Assembly (NCBI GenBank): GCA_021851625.1
Contig: JAJZCX010000002.1
Location: 1-21,456, forward strand
Reading direction: 5' to 3'
DNA length: 21,456 nucleotides
Source of the DNA: Acidobacteriota bacterium
GTDB lineage: Bacteria > Acidobacteriota > Terriglobia > Terriglobales > Acidobacteriaceae
Shown: positions 1 to 7,227 of the stretch, piece after piece
Numbering within the stretch: position 1 is the first letter of the stretch
Layout: each line of letters starts with the position of its first letter
Position numbers and translations under genes: made by a program
Notes under the pieces: generated by a model
Told to the model about the DNA's origin: nothing
The model's database searches: none
Seen by the model: the letters and a program-made list of their open reading frames with translations, nothing else

Positions 1-474
1 TATCGCATCCAAAATCGCCGCTCCACGATCGCCGGGATCCAATTCGGCGATGGTTTCTGCGGCATCAGGAATGCTTGCGGAGAAGGTGCGAGCAAGGCTT
101 GGAGCACTGTCAAAGCGGATGACGGCAACCGTGTGCGGAACATCGCCAATCATGTCATCAAGGAGAGGCTCGATATTGCGATAGTCCTTAAGATGCTCGG
201 CTGCGTGTCCACCCGTTTGCACAATTACGGCAAGCGCTAATGGGTCGCCACCCGTTTCTTCTTCAAGATGGAGTATTTGCGGGATGCCGTTATCGAGAAG
301 CGTGAAATCCTGAGCGGTGAGCGTGTAGATTCGCTCCCCGCGATGGGATTTCACAAGCGCTGGAACTAAAACCAAGTTTGAAGTGACAGTTAAGGTGTCA
401 AATTGAGCGGGGGATTGTTGCAAAGATACCGCACAAAGAAGAAGTAGTAGCGTCACTTTATAACGGATTTGCAA
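1..474 (-). CDS. VWFA-related acidobacterial domain protein, partial (C-terminus beyond the left edge)
   Basis: The 158 visible codons read from a TTG at 474 to the window edge. A short basic N-terminus is followed by a hydrophobic run (VTLLLLLCAVSL), which is a typical secretion signal, so the product is probably exported. Next comes LVLVPALVKSHRGERIYTL, then DFTLLDNGIPQ, and a von Willebrand A-like core with LALAVIVQTGG, IRFDSAPSLARTF and LDPGDRGAAILDAI. This order matches the family known as 'VWFA-related Acidobacterial domain' (TIGR03436), usually about 300 residues; its function is unknown. The metal-binding DxSxS motif is replaced by VQTGG, so metal-dependent adhesion is doubtful. I chose TTG 474 because AGGGGA lies about 5 bases upstream; a GTG at 456 has no ribosome binding site and would shorten the signal peptide. 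Base composition is more AT-rich than in the neighbouring genes. Confidence 0.8.
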   Translation of the reverse strand, partial: MQIRYKVTLLLLLCAVSLQQSPAQFDTLTVTSNLVLVPALVKSHRGERIYTLTAQDFTLLDNGIPQILHLEEETGGDPLALAVIVQTGGHAAEHLKDYRNIEPLLDDMIGDVPHTVAVIRFDSAPSLARTFSASIPDAAETIAELDPGDRGAAILDAI

Positions 475-568
475 AGATTCCCCTAGTTGCCTTTTCTGTT
501 TGTAAAAAGACAGGTTGCCGCAATTCGACGCATCATTGTTATTCAATTATGTTGGATGATGCAGATAT

Positions 569-1081
569 TTACACTTCAATCCGCACCTGCGAGCAGGTTG
601 TAGCCAGGCCCACCGCGCGCTTGAAGGTGGGGAAGGTTCCCGCGCTGGTGATGGCCAAGGCCAGTGCGATAAGGCCCTCGTCGCCATAGCGCTGGCGCAG
701 CCGCTCGCGCAGCACGGGATTATCAACACGGTTGGCCTGTTCGGATGCGTACTGGCTCACCTCACGCAATTCCTCTGGCAGCACGTCGGTGCGTCCGTCC
801 AACAGCGTGCGGATCATCTCCGTGGAGACGCCGCTTTTCTTGGCGAGATTGACGGTAATTTGCAGGCAGCTTCCGCAATCCTGTTGTCGGTAGGCGGCAA
901 TTTTTGCGGCAGCGTAAACATCGGCGGGTAGTGGGCCGTGAAAGCGCGCGAGCTTGCGCAAGCTGGCGTAGGCAAACAGTGCGTCGATGGAGTGGCGCAG
1001 CATGTAGCGCGACTCCGTGGCGGGCACGCCCAACTCGCGCTCCGCAGCGGCAATCTTTCGCTCGAAAAACCAACGTAGCAT
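569..1081 (-). CDS. AhpD/carboxymuconolactone decarboxylase-like protein with CxxC
   Basis: This encodes a 170-residue, mostly alpha-helical protein without a signal peptide. It contains KIAAYRQQDCGSCLQI, with a CxxC pair at C69/C72 followed by a helix and KKSGVSTEMIRTLLDGR. That arrangement resembles the AhpD alkylhydroperoxidase / carboxymuconolactone decarboxylase fold, in which the CxxC cysteines reduce peroxides or disulfide partners. The histidine that follows the second cysteine by about four residues in classical AhpD is not present (T76 instead), so peroxidase activity is uncertain. The start at 1081 is well supported: AAGGAG lies 7 bases upstream. It is divergent from the OPT transporter and about 94 bases upstream of the VWFA-type gene on the same strand. 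It might instead be a thiol-active protein of unknown substrate. Confidence 0.75.
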   Translation of the reverse strand: MLRWFFERKIAAAERELGVPATESRYMLRHSIDALFAYASLRKLARFHGPLPADVYAAAKIAAYRQQDCGSCLQITVNLAKKSGVSTEMIRTLLDGRTDVLPEELREVSQYASEQANRVDNPVLRERLRQRYGDEGLIALALAITSAGTFPTFKRAVGLATTCSQVRIEV

Positions 1082-1191
1082 GGCAGGACTCCTTGGGTTG
1101 AGGATACGCGGGAGGGCGCGTAAAAACTACGGCAAACAAGGCGCTCACTTCGGTAAATCCGTGGAAGCCACGCATCTGCTGACACTAAGCT

Positions 1192-1219
1192 TTGCGCGCG
1201 CAGGCGCATCGCGTACACT
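1192..1219 (+). promoter_or_regulatory. Candidate promoter for the OPT transporter
   Basis: TTGCGC (1192-1197) and TACACT (1214-1219) are separated by 16 bases and sit about 48 bases before the GTG start at 1267. Both hexamers match the sigma-70 consensus only partly, and the rest of this intergenic region has no better pair. The assignment is inference. Confidence 0.3.
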
Positions 1220-1266
1220 CAAGCCGATCCGCACGATTTTGATTCGTAAGCACTGGAGCCGATGCT

Positions 1267-3459
1267 GTGAGCCACGCCCCGAATTCGTCCACGCCCGCGC
1301 CTCGCGCGGAGTTCTCGCCCTACATTGCCGACAGCCAAGTACAGCCGGAGTTGACCGCGCGCGCGTTGCTGCTCGGCTGCTTCTTTGGCTTGGTCTTCGG
1401 TGCGGTCACGGTGTACGTGGGGCTGCGCGCGGGGTTGACGGTGGCCGCGTCGATTCCCATTGCGGTGCTGTCGATCAGCGTGCTGCGCGCGTTGGGTCGC
1501 GCATCGATTTTGGAAAACAACATTGTGCAGACAACGGGCAATGCGGGCCAGTCGATTGCTGCGGGTGTGATCTTCACATTGCCTGCGCTGATCTTTCTCG
1601 GCTTTGATCTGGAGTACATTCGCATCTTTGTGTTGGCGCTGGTCGGCGGCTGGCTGGGCGTCTTCTTTATGATTCCGCTGCGACGACAGTTGATTGTCGA
1701 AGAGCACGGGCAGCTAGCCTATCCCGAAGGCACTGCCTGCGCCGATGTGTTGCTGGCCGGTGAGCGTGGCGGCGGTTTTGCCAGCCGTGTCTTTTGGGGC
1801 CTGGGCTTGGGTGGCATCTACACGCTGTTGCAGAATGAAAATCTGTTGGGTGCGTGGCCCAGTGAGCCAAATTACCAACCGCGCTGGATGCCCGGCGCTG
1901 CGGTGCGCGCCGACGCCACGCCGGAGTACCTCGGCGTGGGCTACATCATCGGCCCGCGCGTGGCGGGCGTCATCTTTGCAGGCAGCGTGTTGGCGTGGTG
2001 GGTGGTGCTGCCTGCGATTCATTTTTTCGGCGCTCTGGTGCCGCAGCCCATCTATCCCGGAGTTGTACCCATTGCGCAGATGACGCCGAGCGATTTGTGG
2101 GCTGCCTACATTCGCCCGATGGGCGCAGGCGCGGTGGCGGCTGCGGGAATTTTGACACTGCTGCGCACGTTGCCCACGCTGCTGCGCGCGCTTGGCTCCG
2201 GCATCGCTACGCTGCGCGGAGCAGCCAATGCCAATTCCACGCGGCGCACGGAGCGCGACCTATCCCTGCCGACCGTGCTGCTCGGCTCAGCGGCTCTGGC
2301 GCTGTGTATCGTCGCGTTTCTCACGCTGAAACCGATTCCCGGCGCGCAGACCTCGCTGGCCGCCAACATCGCCGCTGCACTGCTCATCGTGTTCTTTGGA
2401 TTTCTCTTCGTCACCGTTTCGTCGCGCATCGTGGGTTTGATCGGCAGCTCGGCCAATCCTATCTCTGGCATGACGATTGCGACGTTGATGGCGACAGCGG
2501 CGATCTTTTTGGTGCGCGGCTGGACGGCCCCGGCCTTTGGCGCGCTGGCCATAACGATTGGCGGCGTGGTCTGCATTGCCGCAGCCAACGCGGGCGACAC
2601 ATCGCAGGACTTGAAGACCGGCTACCTGCTCGGTGCAACGCCGTGGAAGCAGCAGGTGGCGCTGCTGGTGGGGGTCTGCGTTTCGACGGTGGCGATTGGC
2701 TTTACGCTGAGTGCGATGAATCGCGGGTTGGAGGAGTTTCACGCGCTTGATCAGCCGTGGAGTTTGAGCACACAAGGCGCGGCAGATGGCGTCACCGTGG
2801 AGCAGATGCACTTTGCACGGCGACAGTTTCGCGTGCGCAGTGCGGATGGCGCAGCGAGCACGTTGCATGGCGCGGCCTACATGCTGCTGAATGCCGTGGG
2901 TTCGCGGCGTTTGCCCGACGGAAAATATCTGTACGATCCGCGCAGTGGCCGCATCGTTGCACAGTGGATTCCCGGCATTGGCAGCGAACGCGCCGCCGCT
3001 CCGCAAGCGCGGTTGATGGCCACTGTGGTGCACGGAATTCTCTCGCGGCAGTTGCCGTGGGGACTGCTTTTGTTGGGGGTCTTCTTGGTTGTGGTGGTGG
3101 AGTTGCTTGGCATTCGCTCGCTCTCCTTTGCCGTGGGATTTTATCTCTCCATTGCCACGACGCTGCCGATTTTTTGCGGCGGCGTCGTGCGTTGGATGAT
3201 CGAGCGTGCAGCGCAGAGCACTGAGAATGCGGAGAGCGAGATCAGCCCTGGCTCACTCTACGCCAGCGGATTGATTGCTGCGGGCGGCGTAGTCGGCTTG
3301 CTGGGCGTCGCGCTCAAATTGTATGAGTCGGCAACCGGGCATTTTGGATTGTTGCAAATGCCGCGCGGAAATTTTCTCGATCACGATGCCGTTGCTATGG
3401 CCGCGTTCGTGTTGCTGGCGGCTTCGCTGTACTACTTTGCGCGCAAGCCGCTCCAATAG
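1267..3459 (+). CDS. OPT-family oligopeptide transporter
   Basis: This encodes a 730-residue polytopic inner-membrane protein of the oligopeptide transporter (OPT) family, proton-coupled symporters of small peptides or metal-chelate compounds. Family hallmarks near the N-terminus are TARALLLGCFFGLVFGAVTVYVGLRAG, recognisable around residues 30-56, and NIVQTTGNAGQSIAAG, around residues 86-101. There is a SRIVGLIGSSANPISGMT segment in the second half. Alternating hydrophobic stretches fit some 14-16 membrane helices. A polar segment at about residues 490-580 (LSTQGAADGVTVEQ onward) is probably a large extramembrane loop. The start is GTG at 1267 with GGAG 8 bases upstream; the ATG at 1262 is out of frame and stops at once. 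Its last 65 bases overlap the 3' end of the convergent hemG gene. The substrate cannot be read from the sequence. Confidence 0.92.
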   Translation: MSHAPNSSTPAPRAEFSPYIADSQVQPELTARALLLGCFFGLVFGAVTVYVGLRAGLTVAASIPIAVLSISVLRALGRASILENNIVQTTGNAGQSIAAGVIFTLPALIFLGFDLEYIRIFVLALVGGWLGVFFMIPLRRQLIVEEHGQLAYPEGTACADVLLAGERGGGFASRVFWGLGLGGIYTLLQNENLLGAWPSEPNYQPRWMPGAAVRADATPEYLGVGYIIGPRVAGVIFAGSVLAWWVVLPAIHFFGALVPQPIYPGVVPIAQMTPSDLWAAYIRPMGAGAVAAAGILTLLRTLPTLLRALGSGIATLRGAANANSTRRTERDLSLPTVLLGSAALALCIVAFLTLKPIPGAQTSLAANIAAALLIVFFGFLFVTVSSRIVGLIGSSANPISGMTIATLMATAAIFLVRGWTAPAFGALAITIGGVVCIAAANAGDTSQDLKTGYLLGATPWKQQVALLVGVCVSTVAIGFTLSAMNRGLEEFHALDQPWSLSTQGAADGVTVEQMHFARRQFRVRSADGAASTLHGAAYMLLNAVGSRRLPDGKYLYDPRSGRIVAQWIPGIGSERAAAPQARLMATVVHGILSRQLPWGLLLLGVFLVVVVELLGIRSLSFAVGFYLSIATTLPIFCGGVVRWMIERAAQSTENAESEISPGSLYASGLIAAGGVVGLLGVALKLYESATGHFGLLQMPRGNFLDHDAVAMAAFVLLAASLYYFARKPLQ

Positions 3460-4924
3460 CTGTGCGAGCAGTGGTGCATCCTGCGGCGATTAAATCCGGC
3501 AGGCCAACACCGTGGTACGCGTTGCCAACCAAGTGCAGACCCGGTAGTCGTGCCGCGCGCTGTTGCAACTGCTCCATGCGCTGCAAATGGCCCACGGCAT
3601 ACTGCGGCAGCGATAGCGGCCAGCGCTGCACCACGGAAAACTCCGGCTCTGGCAGTCGTCCCAGAAGAGTTCCCAGTGATTGCAAGGCCAGCGTGGCAAG
3701 GGTTGCGTCAGACTCGCCCAGCAATGCGGGGGCAGGGTGTCCGCCAAAAAATGCGCGCAATAAAATTGCACCCGGTGGAGCGCGATGCGGAAATTTCTGA
3801 TCGACGAAGGTGCAGGCCAACAATGCGCGTTGTGCCAGAGCCGCCTGCGAATCTGGGTGTCCTGTTGCGGATTGCCGTTGCGGAACTAAAAATCCAAAGC
3901 CGCGCGGAATGCGCAGGGCCGCGGCGCGCTCCGGCGCAAAGGCCAACGCGACGACGATCGCCGAGGAGGCATGTTGCGGCAGCAGCGTGGGCATCTCTGC
4001 ATCAAGCGGTGCCAGCAGCGATGCTGCAACGTGCGCAGGCACGGCAACGATAGCTGAATCAAAAATCTCCTCGGCAAGCGCGCCATTCGACTCTGTGCGT
4101 ATGCGCCATTGTTGGCCCGTGCGTTCGATTGCCTGCACGCGAGTGTTGCGGCGCAGTGACGCTGCGGGAATTCTCTGCTCCATGCGCTCGATCAGCGTGC
4201 CCAAGCCATCGCGCAGCGAGGTGAAGATGGATGCGTCCGCCGGAGCGCTGTTGTTTGCCGCCGCGCGCAGCCGTGCTTGCAGACCCAGAATTAGACTGCC
4301 GTGCGTGCGTTCAATCTGCGTGAAGACGGGCAATACGGCGCGTGCGCTGAGAGATCGAATGTCCCCGCCAAAGACGCCCGCCAGCAACGGCGCGGCAAAA
4401 GCATCCGCAGCCTCTGCGCCAAAGTGGCGGCAGACGAAATCGCGTACAGATTCATCGTGGTTGTTGTCAGCATTCTCCAGCGCGCTGGCCTGGAGTGCGG
4501 CGGCCATCTTCGGCTCGCGCAGATAGGCCAACTTGGCTTGCCAACTCAGCAGCGGCGAAGCGAGCAGTGCAGCCCAATTCGAGGGCACCATCATGCGCAT
4601 GCCGTCGGGCAGTGGCGTCAACGTGCGTCCTTCGGCCAGATAGGTTTTTCGCCACCGGTCGTTCGAGCCGATGAGTGCATCGGCAAGGCCCAACTCCACG
4701 GCCAGCGTGCGCGCGGCAGGCTTTTCGCTGACCCAGGAATCCGGCCCGCACTCAACTACAAAGCCCGCGCGCCGTTCTGTGGCCACAATGCCGCCGAGGC
4801 GCGGTGCAGCTTCAAACAGCGTGAATGTGCAGCTCGCAGCAGAGTTGTCTTCGCGCGTCCGAGCGAGTTCATATGCGGCGGAGAGTCCGGCGATGCCGCC
4901 ACCGACAATGGCGATGCGCTTCAT
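3395..4924 (-). CDS. hemG: HemG/HemY-type FAD-dependent protoporphyrinogen (or coproporphyrinogen III) oxidase
   Basis: This encodes a 509-residue flavoprotein that oxidises a porphyrinogen to the porphyrin in late heme synthesis. The N-terminus MKRIAIVGGGIAGLSAAYEL is a dinucleotide-binding GxGxxG fold (G8-G13), followed by LFEAAPRLGGIVATE and FVVECGPDSW. The C-terminal GNAYHGVGLPDLIAAG is the second FAD-contact motif of this family. The ATG at 4924 overlaps the hemH stop as ATGA, so translation is probably coupled; the reading frame stays open for 106 codons upstream, but that extension lies inside hemH and has no homology. Whether the substrate is protoporphyrinogen IX or coproporphyrinogen III (CgoX) is not decided by the sequence. 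A tail rich in S, T and P after the conserved end overlaps the OPT gene. Confidence 0.93.
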   Translation of the reverse strand: MKRIAIVGGGIAGLSAAYELARTREDNSAASCTFTLFEAAPRLGGIVATERRAGFVVECGPDSWVSEKPAARTLAVELGLADALIGSNDRWRKTYLAEGRTLTPLPDGMRMMVPSNWAALLASPLLSWQAKLAYLREPKMAAALQASALENADNNHDESVRDFVCRHFGAEAADAFAAPLLAGVFGGDIRSLSARAVLPVFTQIERTHGSLILGLQARLRAAANNSAPADASIFTSLRDGLGTLIERMEQRIPAASLRRNTRVQAIERTGQQWRIRTESNGALAEEIFDSAIVAVPAHVAASLLAPLDAEMPTLLPQHASSAIVVALAFAPERAAALRIPRGFGFLVPQRQSATGHPDSQAALAQRALLACTFVDQKFPHRAPPGAILLRAFFGGHPAPALLGESDATLATLALQSLGTLLGRLPEPEFSVVQRWPLSLPQYAVGHLQRMEQLQQRAARLPGLHLVGNAYHGVGLPDLIAAGCTTARTAIGAACAQSSTAKPPATRTRP

Positions 4925-6000
4925 GCTTGTGTGGAAGTGAGCGCAGCCGGCGTTGCGGCCAGTTGCAGCAGGCCGGTGCGGGCCAGATCGGCGAGTGCTT
5001 CGATCAACAGGGGCGAGGCGTTCAAAGACTCTGGCCGCCACAAACGCAGCCCGATGCGGTGGGCCTGCTGCTGAAAGGCAATGTCGATGTCGTAGAGGAT
5101 CTCCACGTGATCGCAGAGAAATCCGATAGGCTGCAACACCACGCCTGCATGACCTGCATCGCGCAGCGCTTGCAAAGTTTCTTCGACCGTCGGCCCAATC
5201 CACGGCCCGCCGGATGCACCTTGGCTTTGGAAAGCAAAGCACCAGTCGTGCGCGCTCAATCCATCGGCTTCCAGTTGCGCTGCGACCAGCGCGGCTGTGC
5301 GCTTGCTCTCGGTTGCGTACGGATCCGGCCCTTGCGGCGCGCTGGCGGGCATGGCATAGGATCGCTCTGGCTGCGTGGGTCGCACAGGGCCGACTTCGTT
5401 CGTCGAGGTCGTTGGCTGTATTGTCGCTGCGCGCGCGGGTTCAGCCACCGGCGTCTGCACCGTGCGACAAGGAACGCTGTGCGCGGTGAAGAGCACGGGA
5501 ATTTTTGCGCCGGTTTCTGTGCAGGCTGCTAACCAGATGGGCCGCAGCCGCGTGGCAAAAGCGTCGATGAGTCGCGGATGTTCGGCCCAGGCGTCGATGA
5601 AATGCAAGCGCAAATCCGCGCCTGCTTCGGCATAGGCTGCGCGGCGATACAGCCCCACGCTGGTGCGGGAGTTTTGCGGTGCCAGGCAAATCGCCACGGC
5701 TTCGGTGATGCCATCAGCGCGCATCGCGCGCACCGCATCGGCGATGTAGGGCTTCCAGTTGCGCATGCCCACGTAGACCGGCAGGTCGAGCGCGGCGCGC
5801 AACAAATCCGCCTGACGCAGCGTCCACTCCGTCAGCGGACTTTTGCCGATGAGCGCGTAGCGATGTTGAATCTCTTCGATGACGGCCTGCGGCAGCGCGC
5901 GTCCGCTGACGACATTTTTTAGATATTCGGGAATCTCTGCAACGGTGTCCGGCGTGCCGTGGGCCAGCAGCAGCACGGCCAGCTTGGCTGCTGCGCTCAT
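4921..6000 (-). CDS. hemH: Ferrochelatase with an unusual insert
   Basis: This encodes a 359-residue ferrochelatase that inserts Fe2+ into a porphyrin. LLAHGTPDT near the N-terminus, GMRNWKPYIADAV at about 78-90, FTAHSVP with the catalytic histidine H174, and CDHVEILYDID with the catalytic glutamate E300 are all family landmarks. Between SVP and the conserved DPY motif is an insert of about 44 residues (roughly 181-224) rich in P, T, A and E; it makes the protein longer than the usual 310-340 residues. The position of the Bacillus Tyr13 iron ligand (AYGTP) is occupied by H14 (AHGTP). The start at 6000 overlaps the hemE stop as ATGA, and the stop overlaps the hemG start in the same way. It could use coproporphyrin III or protoporphyrin IX. 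Confidence 0.95.
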   Translation of the reverse strand: MSAAAKLAVLLLAHGTPDTVAEIPEYLKNVVSGRALPQAVIEEIQHRYALIGKSPLTEWTLRQADLLRAALDLPVYVGMRNWKPYIADAVRAMRADGITEAVAICLAPQNSRTSVGLYRRAAYAEAGADLRLHFIDAWAEHPRLIDAFATRLRPIWLAACTETGAKIPVLFTAHSVPCRTVQTPVAEPARAATIQPTTSTNEVGPVRPTQPERSYAMPASAPQGPDPYATESKRTAALVAAQLEADGLSAHDWCFAFQSQGASGGPWIGPTVEETLQALRDAGHAGVVLQPIGFLCDHVEILYDIDIAFQQQAHRIGLRLWRPESLNASPLLIEALADLARTGLLQLAATPAALTSTQA

Positions 6001-7139
6001 CGCGCGCCGCCTGGGCTGCTGGGTGGCTGCGCGGACATCTCCGCACTGATCTCACGCACCCAGCGCACCACGCGCTGCACATTCTCCACCGGCGTGTTCG
6101 GCACAATGCCGTGGCCCACATTGAAGATGTGTCCCGCGCGTCCGTTGGCCTGATGCAGCACCTCGGCCACGCGCGCCCGCAAAATTTTCTCCGGTGCGAA
6201 GAGCGCAATCGGATCCAGATTGCCCTGCACGGCGCAGCCCGCGCCCAGAGCCTTCCAGCCTGCGTCGAGCGGCGTGCGCCAGTCGAGTCCAATGGCATCG
6301 GCACCCGTTTCGCGCATCGCGGGCAGCAGCATGGCCGTGTCCACGCCGAAGTAAATCACCGGCACACCGAGCGACTGCACGCGCTGCACCAGGGTCGTCG
6401 TCATTGGCAAAACAAACTCGCGGTAATCGGTGACGGAGAGCGCGCCTGCCCAACTGTCAAAGATTTGGATCGTGTCTGCACCGGCCTCGATTTGCTGCTG
6501 GGCAAACTCCACCAGCACGGCGACCAGCTTTTCCAGCAGCGCATTCCACGCCGCAGCGTCGGAGTACATCAGGCGCTTGGTCTCAATATAGTTGCGCGAG
6601 CCGCCGCCTTCGATCATGTAGCTGGCCAGCGTAAAGGGTGCGCCGCAGAAGCCGATCATGCCCTTGCTATCGCCAAAGTGGGCAAACACGCGCTGGATGG
6701 CTTCCGCCACGTAGCGCAAATCGGCAGCACGATCCGTGCGCAGCGCGTCAATATCTGCCGCAGTGCGCAAAGGCCGATGCACCACCGGGCCTTCGCCCGC
6801 CTGAAAAGTAAAGTCCAGGCCCATGGGTTCGAGCGGCAGCAGCAGGTCGGCGAAGATGATGGCCGCATCCACGTCGAGCTTTTCCGCAGCGGTGATGGTC
6901 ACCTCGGCGGCCAGTTCCGGCTGCTTGCAAATCTCCAGCAGCGAGTGCTCGCGGCGCACGGCCTGATACTCCGGCATGTAGCGCCCGGCCTGGCGCAAAA
7001 ACCAGACGGGCGTGCAATCAACCGGCTGGCGGAGCAGCGCGCGCACAAAGCGGCTGCCTCCGGTCAACGGGCTGGCGGTATGTAGTGCGGCTTTGTGTTC
7101 AGCGTGGGCGGCAAGAGTGGAGGAATTTACGATAGCCAT
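5997..7139 (-). CDS. hemE: Uroporphyrinogen III decarboxylase
   Basis: This encodes a 380-residue cytoplasmic enzyme that removes four acetate carboxyls from uroporphyrinogen III to give coproporphyrinogen III. The signature PVWFLRQAGRYMPEY (about 44-58) is complete, and IIFADLLLP holds the catalytic aspartate D98. GFCGAPFTLASYMIEGGGS and the C-terminal VQGNLDP and FNVGHGI motifs are also present. A 28-residue N-terminal extension precedes the conserved RFVRALLRQ start; it is retained because AAGGAGG lies 7 bases before the ATG at 7139. It is the first heme gene of the hemE-hemH-hemG unit and begins 88 bases after the exporter adaptor gene, with hairpins in the gap. Confidence 0.97.
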   Translation of the reverse strand: MAIVNSSTLAAHAEHKAALHTASPLTGGSRFVRALLRQPVDCTPVWFLRQAGRYMPEYQAVRREHSLLEICKQPELAAEVTITAAEKLDVDAAIIFADLLLPLEPMGLDFTFQAGEGPVVHRPLRTAADIDALRTDRAADLRYVAEAIQRVFAHFGDSKGMIGFCGAPFTLASYMIEGGGSRNYIETKRLMYSDAAAWNALLEKLVAVLVEFAQQQIEAGADTIQIFDSWAGALSVTDYREFVLPMTTTLVQRVQSLGVPVIYFGVDTAMLLPAMRETGADAIGLDWRTPLDAGWKALGAGCAVQGNLDPIALFAPEKILRARVAEVLHQANGRAGHIFNVGHGIVPNTPVENVQRVVRWVREISAEMSAQPPSSPGGAR

Positions 7140-7165
7140 GGTTCGTCCTCCTTAGTATAGGCAAG

Positions 7166-7191
7166 CACGGGCTGCAATTCTTGCAGCCGTG
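7166..7191 (-). other. Strong hairpin between the exporter operon and hemE
   Basis: GGCTGCAA and TTGCAGCC form a perfect 8-bp stem around a 3-base loop (7170-7188). The outer CACG/CGTG pairs extend it across one bulged G. No T-run follows on the minus strand, so it is not a textbook terminator. It lies 13 bases upstream of the hemE ribosome binding site, where it could attenuate, process or protect the mRNA. The structure is visible in the sequence; the role is inference. Confidence 0.5.
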
Positions 7192-7195
7192 AGAC

Positions 7196-7226
7196 CTGGC
7201 GACGATCATCGCGTGAATATCGCCAG
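7196..7226 (-). other. Second inverted repeat just after the exporter adaptor gene
   Basis: CTGGCGA (7196-7202) and TCGCCAG (7220-7226) form a 7-bp inverted repeat with a 17-base loop, placed directly after the stop of the adaptor gene. There is no T-tract. It may be the 3' end structure of the exporter mRNA, but the evidence is thin. Confidence 0.3.
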
Positions 7227-7227
7227 A

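Noticed and set aside
4925..5242. A 106-codon N-terminal extension of the hemG frame
   Set aside because: It lies wholly inside hemH, is Arg/Ala/Pro-rich, and the FAD-binding motif of the family begins right after the ATG at 4924, which overlaps the hemH stop as ATGA.
7154..7159. TATACT on the minus strand upstream of hemE as a -10 box
   Set aside because: Transcription would start inside the AAGGAGG ribosome binding site, and no -35 is present at a normal distance.
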